A stretch of DNA of 64,000 bases, taken from the NCBI GenBank assembly GCA_025526935.1, contig JAHLKD010000025.1, positions 310,001 through 374,000 on the forward strand, in the 5' to 3' direction. The first letter of the stretch is position 1, and each line of letters starts with the position of its first letter. Source of the stretch: Cladochytrium replicatum. Taxonomy: Eukaryota > Chytridiomycota > Chytridiomycetes > Cladochytriales > Cladochytriaceae. Made by a program: the position numbers and the translations under genes. Shown here piece after piece: positions 55,186 to 64,000 of the stretch. A model generated the notes under the pieces. It made no database searches. It saw only the letters and a program-made list of their open reading frames with translations, and was not told the origin of the DNA.

Positions 55186-56745
55186 ATGTGTGAGAACCAT
55201 GGTCGACCGGTCCCGGATCTCTTGTCGCTACCATCGGAAATTATCGCTGGTCCGCTGGCAAAAGCAATCCGTTTCTACTGGCCACTGTCGCACACTTGTC
55301 GCAGATTGCACTCTATACTGCTCCCCCGACTTTTGAGGAGCATTGCAGTATGGCATGAAGATGGTGGCGATGAGGCCGTTTTTCGAAAGCGAATGGACCA
55401 ATTTCGATCGGCATTTATGTCGAAACCAGAACTCTTAAAGCAAGTCCGCAGTTTCACAATTGAGCAGACGTTCGATTTTGATATATATGCCGGGACTGAA
55501 GATATTGCGTTGACGTTGGCGTCGATTGCTAAAACGGTGCGGATCAGCTTCTGGCATGAGGGATCGAAAGGTACCGCCAACTTCCTACGCCTCCTGTTCG
55601 CACTTCCGCAAAATCCTTGCCTCGAGACCGTTGAGCTAGAGTGGTGTGGCCAGAATACAGTGTATCTCGATGCTGCACTCATAGCGCTTGGCAGTGGATT
55701 AAGTAGAATGCCAAATCTACGGCAATTCAGTTTGTTTATCCCTCACGCGTCGGGGTCGATTCCACATTCTGCATGGGACGGTCTTTGGGAAGGACTGCTG
55801 AGCACGGCGGGGACGTTGCAGGTTTTTGAATACGTCTGTACCCTACGGGATATGTCGCCGGTGGAGTACGGGATAGCGCAGTCTGGACTGGCTGATGTTG
55901 TGAGGGAGAGTCGGTACCTGGATCGATTTCGATGGCAAGGCGGATTTTATACTGGGCTCCCAACTACCGGAGTCGTGAAAAGCGTGATTACTGCCTTGAT
56001 CCAAAATGACTACGCACAGCTCCGAAGACTGGCGGTCGAAAATGTGTGCTTCTCAATGGAAGAATCGACGTTGCTTGCGCAAGCGTTCGCGTACTCACGT
56101 AGTCTCCATTGTCTGGAATACTTTGCGCTGCGTTCCTGCACGGTGGAGCTCACAGTGGACGATGCCCGCCTTTTTGCATTTGCAATCAGTCACTCTCGCA
56201 CCCTTCGAGTTCTTGAGCTCTATTTCGTTGACAGCTATCCAGGCACACTGCTTCATGAACTTGGCAACGCTTTCTCCGAAAATGGTGTACTCGAGGTGCT
56301 GGCGATCAATGCAACTTTTGTACACCATGAGGACCTTGAGGGGATTGCCCACGTAGTCTGCACTTCGCCATCTGTTCACACCCTCGTGATTGCACAGGCA
56401 GATGACGAGACCATAAAGACATTTCTCCAGATCTTGATGGCCAAGGTTATGGATGAAACCAGTAGGACTGATCTCAAGACTCGGCTACGGAAGTTGGTTT
56501 TGGAGCAAACGAGCTTCTGCTCAACCGGCTTATCGACCCTTGGGCAGATTGTGCTCAAACTCGATGCACTGGAAACACTGGGGATGGTTGAAAATACCTA
56601 CCAAGTAGTTGAACAGTCGCCGGGGGTCACTCCGCCTGTGGACATGACACAGTTCTTCGAACAGCTTATCACGGAGAAGCGAGCGAGTATGGGCAGATTC
56701 CGAATCTCTTATGATGCCCCAGACCGGTTCTCGATGCGTGAATGA
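55186..56745 (+). CDS. F-box-like protein with leucine-rich-repeat-like body
   Basis: An intronless frame of 519 residues. Near the N-terminus, DLLSLPSEIIAGPL and LSHTCRRLHSILLPRLLRSI form an F-box-like helix set, as in fungal and oomycete F-box proteins where SCF ubiquitin ligases bind Skp1. The rest is a series of irregular leucine-rich units (NLRQFSLFIPHAS, LRRLAVENVCFS, LRVLELYFVDSYPG, VLEVLAINATF, VHTLVIAQAD), suggesting an LRR substrate-binding solenoid. The substrate is unknown. The ATG at 55186 lies 138 bp from the divergent VPS8 start. Lack of introns contrasts with its neighbours. Confidence 0.65.
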   Translation: MCENHGRPVPDLLSLPSEIIAGPLAKAIRFYWPLSHTCRRLHSILLPRLLRSIAVWHEDGGDEAVFRKRMDQFRSAFMSKPELLKQVRSFTIEQTFDFDIYAGTEDIALTLASIAKTVRISFWHEGSKGTANFLRLLFALPQNPCLETVELEWCGQNTVYLDAALIALGSGLSRMPNLRQFSLFIPHASGSIPHSAWDGLWEGLLSTAGTLQVFEYVCTLRDMSPVEYGIAQSGLADVVRESRYLDRFRWQGGFYTGLPTTGVVKSVITALIQNDYAQLRRLAVENVCFSMEESTLLAQAFAYSRSLHCLEYFALRSCTVELTVDDARLFAFAISHSRTLRVLELYFVDSYPGTLLHELGNAFSENGVLEVLAINATFVHHEDLEGIAHVVCTSPSVHTLVIAQADDETIKTFLQILMAKVMDETSRTDLKTRLRKLVLEQTSFCSTGLSTLGQIVLKLDALETLGMVENTYQVVEQSPGVTPPVDMTQFFEQLITEKRASMGRFRISYDAPDRFSMRE

Positions 56746-56845
56746 CCAAAAATGGGAGGCTAATAATTGGGCATTCTGTATCTTGTCAATATTTATAAAA
56801 AGAGACAGGGATGATTAAGGCGGTTGACATTGAAAACTATCTTCC

Positions 56846-58690
56846 TCATTTGTCTTGACATAATTCCATTATTTCAGCATACATAACAGGCAAAAACAGA
56901 ACACACGCCCTGTTCAGAGCCATAAAACATGCCAACACAGCTTGCGGGAACTCAAATATGTTGCTGTTGCTCAGTGTGCGCCAAAGACCGAGGAAAGCAA
57001 CCGCAAAGAAATGCAAAAAGCGGGTCGTCGGCTCGGGCCGCATTCTGTTACATGTGATGATTCCCGTAAGCAAGCTTGATTCACACATAGAGGTTGAGGT
57101 GCACGCTCACCCAGCAAGTAAAGAGACGGGCGTTGAAATGCAGATCCCTCCAAGTTCAAAATACGAAAGCAAGCTTCTTGAAGAACGCGAAAAGAAGGAT
57201 CTAAACATTTAAGTTGCGGCACTAGAGTTAATTCGGGTTTCGTTTTGATGTACTTACTGTCACCCGCTGCAAAAAGTGCGTACAATGCCTGCGCTAAAGT
57301 TTTGATAACGCCAGCCAACGGCTTCCTATTTATCGCATGAAGTTTTATCACGCGCGCAACGACTGCAGTATCACTCAGCTCGGTCTCCGTATGCTTTGGC
57401 AAGAGTTTTACGAGGTGCATCACGTCCCAAAAGGCCACGGTCATGCCGCCGCCGGTGAGGTGATGCCTCATGTTATTGGCATCGCCGAGGAGGATCATAC
57501 CTCGCTGTTTATGGGAAAACGGCGGAAGCCATTGGCATGGAGCGTGGTTTTTGTTCATCAACGGCTTTCAGAAACGAATCACGGAGTGATTTTGGGAGCT
57601 TCACCCAGACAAACTCTTTGAGGTATGCCTGGAACAAAACGAGGATTGAGGATGGAATTTTTCGAATGAGGGAATGGGGACGACCGTCATATCGTTATTT
57701 GGTGTACTCGGTACTTTTCCGGGAATATCAATGATAATTCTTGTATCCTGAGTTGGGATCTATGAAATTTCAGTTTTAGAACGACAGAATATGGTTTTCC
57801 ATGCGAGTGGAACGGAAGCTCCCATTCATTCAAGATCAGGCTGGGTTCGGGTTTATCAGTGTTGAGACGTACAGTTGTGTAACATGAGTGCTTGCCCAAC
57901 AAAATGCGACTTCACAATCATGTCCTTACTAACGTAATTTTTCCGGAACTTTGAGAAACTACAGTCGGCCACCAAGGAACCGAAGCATAATACAAAGAAG
58001 GTAACTTTAGCCATAAGCCAGCAGCCAGCCGAATCAATCTCTCTCTTGCGAATTGAGAAATCGTATCGCCGTCAGTGCCTTTCTAAGTGGACGAAACGCC
58101 GATCACATCTCCAGTTTCTTCATCCGTGATCTACGAATTCACAGTTGCTTCGACACACAAGTAACACTAGAACGAGTGGGTAAGAAGTTGAACTTCTCCT
58201 ATTCTCAAGAAATCGACTACTTTTCCTCGTTCCTCAAATTCATAATGAACCTTCCTTGGTGAAATGCAACTCCCCAAGATTCTTCCACGCCATTTTGGTG
58301 CATATACTTCAGCTGCACGTATTCCCCATTTCTGTTTACTGCGTATCCATAAGTGCGGATGGTGTCGATTCCTTCCGCGCAGTCTACTTGCTTTTTGGTC
58401 ATTTTCAATATGAATAAATCTCACGATCAAGGCCCAGTTCTTTCAGTGCTTCCAATCGTCCTGGTTGCAAAAGTTCACCGACTATTCGATCCGGCTCTCT
58501 CCAGTCTCTTTCTGCGTGGCGAATGAACTTAAATTCACATCGATAGATTCGCTCTTCACTTGCCGATGAGGAGGACTTTATGGCCACCTCGTCCGAGTGC
58601 AGTTGCAGCCGCTGCACCTACGATTTCTGCCCCGACCGCTATGATCTGAACAGCGGTGAGCACACCAGACGGCAGTAGAGGAAAGCAGGA
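56846..58690 (-). pseudogene. ERG1: Squalene epoxidase (ERG1-like) with two apparent one-base frame breaks
   Basis: Minus-strand exons spell the squalene monooxygenase path: VGAEIVGAAAATALGRGGHK, REPDRIVGELLQPGRLEAL, CAEGIDTIRTYGYAV, GVAFHQGRFIMNLR, ADCSFSKFRKNY, HFVGLILNEWELPFHSHG, DTRIIIDIPGKVPS, RGMILLGDANNMRHHLTGGG, MTVAFWDVMHLVKLL and KPLAGVIKTLAQALYALFAA, ending HFFAVAFLGLWRTL. The enzyme uses FAD to epoxidise squalene in the ER sterol pathway. Two places need a one-base insertion to keep frame: near 57530-57537 (between KPRSMP and LPPFSH) and near 57158-57165 (between QEACF and YFELGG). The FAD fingerprint has Glu in place of the second Gly. Introns, including one GC-AG at about 57895-57835, are intact, so this is no processed copy. 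It is either a young pseudogene or a gene with base-call errors. The 5' end is unclear; the frame continues upstream to 58966. Confidence 0.75.
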
Positions 58691-59065
58691 ACTACCTGAT
58701 AATCCTGTGCTCGTTCCATTTATGGTGAGTGAATTCGGTTGGTGTGAAGTGATAAGCGGCAGGTGAATCTCTATGACTGCGAGTGACGATGCGCCGTTGG
58801 ATCGGGCGGTGATATCCGACATGGAGAATATTTCAAATTGCCCAGCGGATTGGTCTGACTTTAGGAGCGTGGGAAGGGAGAGTCGGGTCATGTTCACCAT
58901 AGACACAGACACTGTGGCATTTGGATCTGTGCAGGATCGATTGTGACGTCTATTCAACAGATGCAAAAAGAAAAGTTACAGTTTCTACCGATACAAAGAA
59001 ACGAACGAATAAACCAACTCAATCAATTAGACAAAAGAGAAAGCGCAAATTGGGACGCAGAGAAC

Positions 59066-61221
59066 TCAGACATCTTGGTCTTCAAGCCATACATGTTCTG
59101 CCACAAACGAAAATCCCGAAAACATCTCGTATCCCTGTTGGCCAGACCCTGCCAGAGACCCCATCCGATTGCCATTAGTCTCTCGAACTGTGGTAGGAAT
59201 CCCAATTGCTGTGGAGCACTGATCCTCAGTTGCGCTCGCATCCGTTACTACGATCCCAGGGTTTGCGGGAGGGGCGACCGACGCCACCTTTGCATATGAG
59301 ATTGGTGGTGCTCCACCAGCGTTCTGGCGTGCAGCCGCAGCTAACTGCGAAACACGGGAAGGTGATGAACTTTCATCGACCTTCTTGTTTTTCTTATTCT
59401 TTTTCTTCTTTGGGCTCAGTATAGGCGGAGTGCCGGGGCTCGCTCCTCCAGTTTCGTACCCATCATCCAGCGAAACGGGGAGCTTTGTAAAGGTATCATC
59501 GAAGTATTGTGTGTCGAAATCGTCGTTGACATTTGGTTTGAAAGGGACCTCGATTAAATCCGGGTCCTTATCGAACAACGCGACCCAGTCGGTGCTTTTA
59601 AAGAAACGATGGGACTTGATTCCCTGAATACCCAGTCGCTGCGATGGATTTTTCTTCAGCAGCTTCGTAATCAAATCTTTGGCATTTGGAGTCAAGTAAG
59701 CGGGAAGATTCGTCTTCTTTCGGATGATGTTGTCCATGATGATTTTTCTATTCGGCCCGACGAATGGTGGCGCGCCAGTTAGCATGTCGAAAAGAAGGAT
59801 ACCAAGAGACCAATAGTCGACGAATTGATCGTACTTCATGAAAGCTCGATAAATTAGCGCATATACGAATAGAGAAGTAGATATATAAACTCACCGTTTG
59901 TTCCTGAATAATCTCTGGCGCCATGTACTCAGCGGTGCCGCAGACTGTTCGTGTTCCGTCGAGAGAGACTTTGGAGAGCCCAAAATCTGTGAGAACTACG
60001 TGTCCGTCCGAATCCAGCAAGATATTCTCAGGCTTTAAATCACTGAAGTACTGATTAAAAAATGACAGTCGTGTGCAAGTTATTGATTCATACCGATAAA
60101 TAATACCAAGAGAATGGAGGTGTTCCAGGGCGAGAACTACTTCAGAGCAGTAGAACTTGGCAACATCCTCGCTCAGCATGCGCTCCTTCCGGATAAACGA
60201 AAACAGCTCGCCACCTTGTGCGTAAGATAGGATCAAATAAAGACGGTCGGTGGTTTGGAACGCATAGTAAAGCTTGACAATAAATGGGTGACTGATCTTT
60301 GAGAGAAGATCCCGCTCAGTAATTGGTTGCATCGACTTTCTGGCTTCCTTTTCTTGTGCCTGTTTAAGGGCGGCATCCTCAACGTCACCCTTTCCGACGG
60401 CCGTAGAGTGAAGGAGTAGAGTTGCCTTCTTCAGAACTTTCATCGCGTACACCCGGTTTTTATCGCGCTTGCGCACTAAGAAGACCTTCCCATAACTGTA
60501 CGGAATCAGCACCATGACAAATGTAACATTTGAACGGACAATCCACTTACGCTCCTTTCCCAATGACACTTAGCATCTGGAAATCATCCACTCCTACTTT
60601 GCGGGGAGTTGGAGCAGTCTCAACTGCGACATTCACTGCGACACCTTCCCCATCGATATGGACTTTCTCTTCCTCTTTCCGTTTATCGGCGTGCTCTTCA
60701 GTTTGCTCATAAATAGTCTCTTCCACGTTGAATTCGTGAACCTCCAAAAGGAGAGAATTTCGGCGGGCATTGATTCGCCTTCCAGGAGAAAGTGACAAAA
60801 GAGGTAAGGGTGGAAAATCCAGCTCGTCTGCCCCAGCAATGGGAATCTGGAGGCACGGAATTGGAGCTGTCTCCTCAGGAAACATGGTCTCCAGAAGCCG
60901 TTGGTGTGTAGGATCATCCCCATCATCCCCATCCTCTTCCTCCGTTCCGGTAGACGTTCCATTAGCCGTATCATTGTCCGAATCAACTCCAGAACTGAAC
61001 ACCTCGTGGTTTGTTGGCCCACTCTTGTGAACTCCAGGCAGAAACCGAACGTGCGCGTGACCGGTTGAGTGATCCTCCGCCACCGTTGAAGCTTCCGACA
61101 ACGTATCAGAAAACATCTTCACAGCGTTTTTCTTTCTCAGTGGGTGGTGATGCAAGGGTGCAGCAACCTCCTCGTCCCCCTGAACGTCGTCCTCAAAATG
61201 AAATATGTCATCGGCGTCCAT
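59066..61221 (-). CDS. AGC-family protein kinase, S6K/RSK-like
   Basis: The ATG at 61221 opens an acidic N-terminal region of about 200 residues. The kinase domain starts DDFQMLSVIGKGAYGKVFLV and shows YAMKVLKK (VAIK Lys), YRDLKPENILL, LTDFGLSKV, the activation segment RTVCGTAEYMAPE and DYWSLGILLFDMLTGAPPF. The AGC tail has VPFKPNVNDDFDTQYFDD with a turn-type motif, and the protein ends with a hydrophobic motif, EMFSGFSFVAE (FxxFS/TF). That motif and the N-lobe fit S6K/RSK N-terminal kinases, activated by PDK1 and often TOR. Two features are odd: an insert of about 25 residues in the N-lobe after KKATLL, and about 110 residues, including KKKKNKKNKK, between the turn and hydrophobic motifs. 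Introns lie near 59840-59895, 60040-60095 and 60490-60550. Confidence 0.88.
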
Positions 61222-61471
61222 CTCTCAACTCTCTAAAACGATTCGTTTGGCGTGGATTTCAGGTAAAAGTGCTGGAGGAGGAATGGACATATATTTAGTT
61301 CTGGTCCATTTGTCCTCTGAAAGAGTTGCTTACCCCCAATTGACCCACGCCTACAACCCAAACGGTGTGATGCGAAGCAGCGAGGAAATGACGAGCACAA
61401 TGGAAGCAAACGAGAGCAGGAGTGAGCCGCGTTCGCCGAGTTGTTGCATATGTGAGCTCTGAGTCAGTCAG

Positions 61472-61729
61472 TCAGTCTGGTTCGTGGGAGACGGGCGCAC
61501 GGCGATCCAAAAGTAGAACGTGCAGTGCCACCACACCCAACCACAATTTTAACAAATAGGAGAATATATGACGAAGTCCAGGTTTTGTTGCTGACAATTG
61601 AGAAGCAGGCTCTCCGTAGGAACCCATCCACGCTGATGTTGTCCAAAAAGTACTGCAATGGGAGAAGTAAAACAAAATGAATCCTTGGACGGCAAAAAAG
61701 GTGGTCCAATCTAAGGAACGTAAGAACAT
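61472..61729 (-). CDS. Possible small two-helix membrane protein
   Basis: An ATG-initiated frame of 85 codons between the kinase and CSN6 genes. It encodes two hydrophobic segments, FFAVQGFILFYFSHCSTFW and FSYLLKLWLGVVALHVLLL, separated by about 25 polar residues. No family was recognised. An overlapping frame is also open, and no introns or conserved motif support it. It may be a real small membrane protein or the 3' UTR of CSN6. Confidence 0.25.
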   Translation of the reverse strand: MFLRSLDWTTFFAVQGFILFYFSHCSTFWTTSAWMGSYGEPASQLSATKPGLRHIFSYLLKLWLGVVALHVLLLDRRAPVSHEPD

Positions 61730-61852
61730 GTTCGGTCGACGGTCGCGATGGTAGGGACAGAGGATTTTCTATGGTGCAAAATCTCTAACGCCCAACTTCC
61801 CGAACCCGCACACCCGCTGGGAGCTTTATTGAACCGAACCTTCAACAAAACT

Positions 61853-63233
61853 TCAACCAAATATGTGCTGTCCTCGGGTTTGCATATGAGCTCGTGGTCC
61901 TCCTCTCCTCTCGGAAGTAAGGTTGAATTTGTCGATCAGCTGGAATCAGGATTACAACCTTGATTAAGCAACTCACGAAGAAGAAAACGCACCTCGTTCA
62001 TGCCATTGATACCCTTAGTAATTGTAGCTAGGTGAGACATTAAGAGCACGTCGTTGTAGTCCTGGTGAGCGAGCGTGGGTCAGCGAAACGCGCGCTCAAA
62101 AACGAAAAACTCACCGTCAAGAATTCGTTGGTGAACTCTGCAGAGTCTGCAGTTGGAAGTCTGTTGCACAAGCTAGAGATTTGACGCAGTACATTGTGGT
62201 CCCGTGGAATTAAACCTGTAGGAGAGTTAGCTCACTCCAAGTCCAAGATTCCCATCTCTGTACCCTTTTCAACATCGATCAAGTACTGGTTAATAATTTT
62301 TATCCTAGCATGCAACATTCCAATAGCGTTCTTTTGGCTAACGAGGTGTGCAATAACTAGAAGCACAAATCATTAGCAGAAATCGCTCACGATGGTTCCG
62401 ATATGGAACGTACGTGCCGAGCCTTCCTCTCCATCAGCTGTGGCAGCATGCGCGACGTGGTCAATTGCAATGCGCTCCGCCTCCCCGGTTTCGATTTTGT
62501 AGTTTGTCTTCAAGAAGATCGTGTGCGGTTGGCCGTTCACGATATCGATGACTGATTCGTACATGGCAATGGGCAATTCCTTTGCGGTAACTGCACCTGT
62601 TGAGTTGAGCTGAAGGAAAAGTGGACTCTCGTTGAACTCGAGCATCTGGGACGAGTGAGATATTGATCATTACGTTATTCGTGAAGTGAAATTAGCCAAA
62701 CCTGCTGGTGCACATTCAATTCAGCCTGTGTTGGCTTCGGGCCGGTGCAGTACCATCCAAGGAAATCCAACTGAGGGAAGACTTGTTTGACTACATGCGG
62801 TCATCAGCATTAATCAACGTCGTATGTTTCTCCCGTACATTGCTCTTGCTTGGTGATGAAATATGCTTTAGAGATCACTGGAAGTCTGTCCACCTGCTCG
62901 AAGGGTAGCTCATATGAGTTGTGAATCTCAACATCACGACCAGTCTGCGATCCTAGTAGTGCCCCGAAAACTGAATGGAAGTTGTGAGCAAAAATCATCC
63001 AACTCTCCAAGATAATTGCCTTGAATGTTTGTGACACCAAGTTGCATTTTTCGCCGCGTGAAATGCTCAGAGATGTTCAGGATAACAAGGGGGTGACTGT
63101 AAGGGCATTTAATTTCATTCATACATAGCGGTCAGTGGAATTGACAATTGACGCACAGTGTGATATTGAGACCCGAAGAAGACGGCGCATCTCCGACAAT
63201 CTTCAACTGATCGGTATCCATTGCTGTGGCCAT
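61853..63233 (-). CDS. CSN6: COP9 signalosome subunit 6 (CSN6, MPN- domain)
   Basis: The ATG at 63233 gives MATAMDTDQLKIVGDAPSSS and, across an intron, LHPLVILNISEHFTRRK. The MPN domain continues VFGALLGSQTGRDVEIHNSY, FPQLDFLGWYCTGPKPTQAE, FLQLNSTG and PIAMYESVIDIVNGQPHTIF. No JAMM metal-binding HxH is present, as usual for CSN6. C-terminal helices include RDHNVLRQISSLCNRLP, VLLMSHLATITKGINGMNE and, after a final intron, LIDKFNLTSERRGGPRA, stop 61853-61855. CSN6 pairs with the CSN5 deneddylase to regulate cullin ligases. The intron at 62971-63019 has a GC donor (CAAG|GCAATT) and CATTCAG acceptor; only this cut joins NIQ to VFGALL in frame. Confidence 0.9.
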
Positions 63234-63408
63234 TGCGTGCTTCGTTGTATGATTCTTGAAGAAGATGACTATACTCTTTCAATCCAGCAGATTGCGAACA
63301 CGCAGTGCCCTGAAAGCGTTCGGTGTCAGTTTAAACTGCCTCTCGCCCTGTGTTCCAACAACCCAGCCGTCAAGCCACTCCGCTGACACCACCACAAACC
63401 CGAAAACA

Positions 63409-64000
63409 TGCTCAATGTCCTCCGTTCACACGGGCCTGAGTTGGCGGCAAGCACAATCTTTCCATTTTACAGAAGACTGTCGGATCCGCAGCCACTTCCA
63501 GAAAAAATGCCAATAGGTTTCGAGCTCAACGTGCTGATCGTTTTGCTTTGCTGATCCTGTATCTCAGCTGCAACTGTCGCCTCCAAACTCCCGTTGGAGG
63601 AAATGTTGGCGTAAGAAAGATATCTACTGAAGGTGCATCAAATCTCACTTTGGGCGTGAGAACCGGTGAAAGAAGCTCTGATCGTGTTCGAGAATTAATT
63701 TCGCAGGCTCAAGAAAACTCGAACAGCATATAAGAAACCAGTACAACCAAGCACATTAGAGAATTTGGTCGAGAGAACAGCTTCACTAAGAGGGAACGGA
63801 GCAAATCAAGACACGTTGAGATTTCAAATGAAGAAATGATGCCGATAGAAGCCTCCAAGATAAGATATTCCCAGGTTCAATTGAGGACTCGTCGAGAGTG
63901 GAACGACTTCGACAGTTCAGTCCCCTAAGTGAAGTCGTTCACGATCAGTCAGAAGATCCGAGGAGGTGGTGAGTAGATCTAGACCCTCATTGGCTTCAAT
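63409..64000 (+). CDS. Unrecognised gene, divergent from CSN6, running to the window edge
   Basis: An ATG at 63409 begins MLNVLRSHGPELAASTIFPF and YRRLSDPQPLPEKMPI, and a donor-like G|GTTTCG near 63513 joins an exon after TATCTCAG at about 63567, reading AATVASKLPLEEMLA. A further exon after TTTCGCAG (about 63708) reads ALKKTRTAYKKPVQPSTLEN. Beyond it, from about 63835, a frame with DRSLQDKIFPGSIEDSSRVE and LRQFSPLSEVVHDQSEDPRR runs to a donor-like GTGAGTAG at about 63967. I do not recognise the family and did not connect all exons. The last part may be a separate exon of the same gene, which continues beyond the window. Confidence 0.4.

Noticed and set aside
1-64000. tRNA, rRNA and CRISPR arrays
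   Set aside because: I looked for B-box-like GGTTCGA patterns, rRNA stretches and regularly spaced repeats; only the 24-bp minisatellite was found, which has no spacers.

Overview
The window reads as gene-dense, intron-rich nuclear DNA of a fungus, most probably an early-diverging zoosporic (chytrid-like) one. Most genes carry several GT-AG introns of about 45-70 bp. The core set is fungal/opisthokont: an AIR1/2-type TRAMP subunit, CHMP1, MAT1/TFB3, VPS8, CSN6, ZW10, SNAPC3, PSMG4, TIA1/PUB1, QCR6 and the complex I subunit NDUFA5. The accessory set is unusual for Dikarya: two EXORDIUM-like secreted proteins, a galactose 3-O-sulfotransferase-like enzyme, DNMT2, and a DNA ligase carrying poly(ADP-ribose)-binding zinc fingers. 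Species identity is inference; no rRNA, tRNA or organellar marker was seen.

Layout. 1-1.07 kb: 3' part of a secreted Gly/Ser-rich protein with repeated CX10C modules. 2.3-7.3 kb: zinc-knuckle RNA-surveillance factor, CHMP1, mitochondrial bL35, a DUF1295 membrane protein. 7.5-12.6 kb: a divergent pair of EXORDIUM-like genes, one fused to a long Thr/Ser/Glu stalk. 13.4-17.3 kb: Cid1-type nucleotidyltransferase. 17.9-25.8 kb: QCR6, TIA1/PUB1-like triple-RRM protein, ZW10. 25.9-29.5 kb: the PBZ-pseudokinase-NTase-SWIM-ligase fusion. 29.7-38.1 kb: compact housekeeping block (WH2 protein, DNMT2, PSMG4, NDUFA5, SNAPC3, mL53, TRA2-like, MAT1). 38.1-41.0 kb: gene-poor island with retroelement fossils, a 24-bp minisatellite and a hairpin. 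41.1-47.5 kb: transketolase, DOMON receptor-like protein, sulfotransferase. 47.6-63.2 kb: VPS8, F-box-like protein, a squalene epoxidase copy with two apparent frame breaks, an S6K/RSK-type kinase, CSN6. A further gene runs off the right edge.

The most interesting item is the ligase at 25855-29521 (minus). Its ten exons reconstruct into one continuous 1058-residue frame: two PBZ fingers, a kinase-like domain with degraded catalytic motifs, a nucleotidyltransferase-like segment, a SWIM finger and a compact Chlorella-virus-type ATP-dependent DNA ligase. The architecture predicts a ligase recruited directly to poly(ADP-ribose) at DNA breaks.

Other themes are tiny exons (a 4-nt exon in the TIA1-like gene, a 12-nt exon in the nucleotidyltransferase, 18- and 25-nt exons in QCR6), two GC-AG introns, and very short divergent intergenic spaces such as the 56 bp between DNMT2 and PSMG4.
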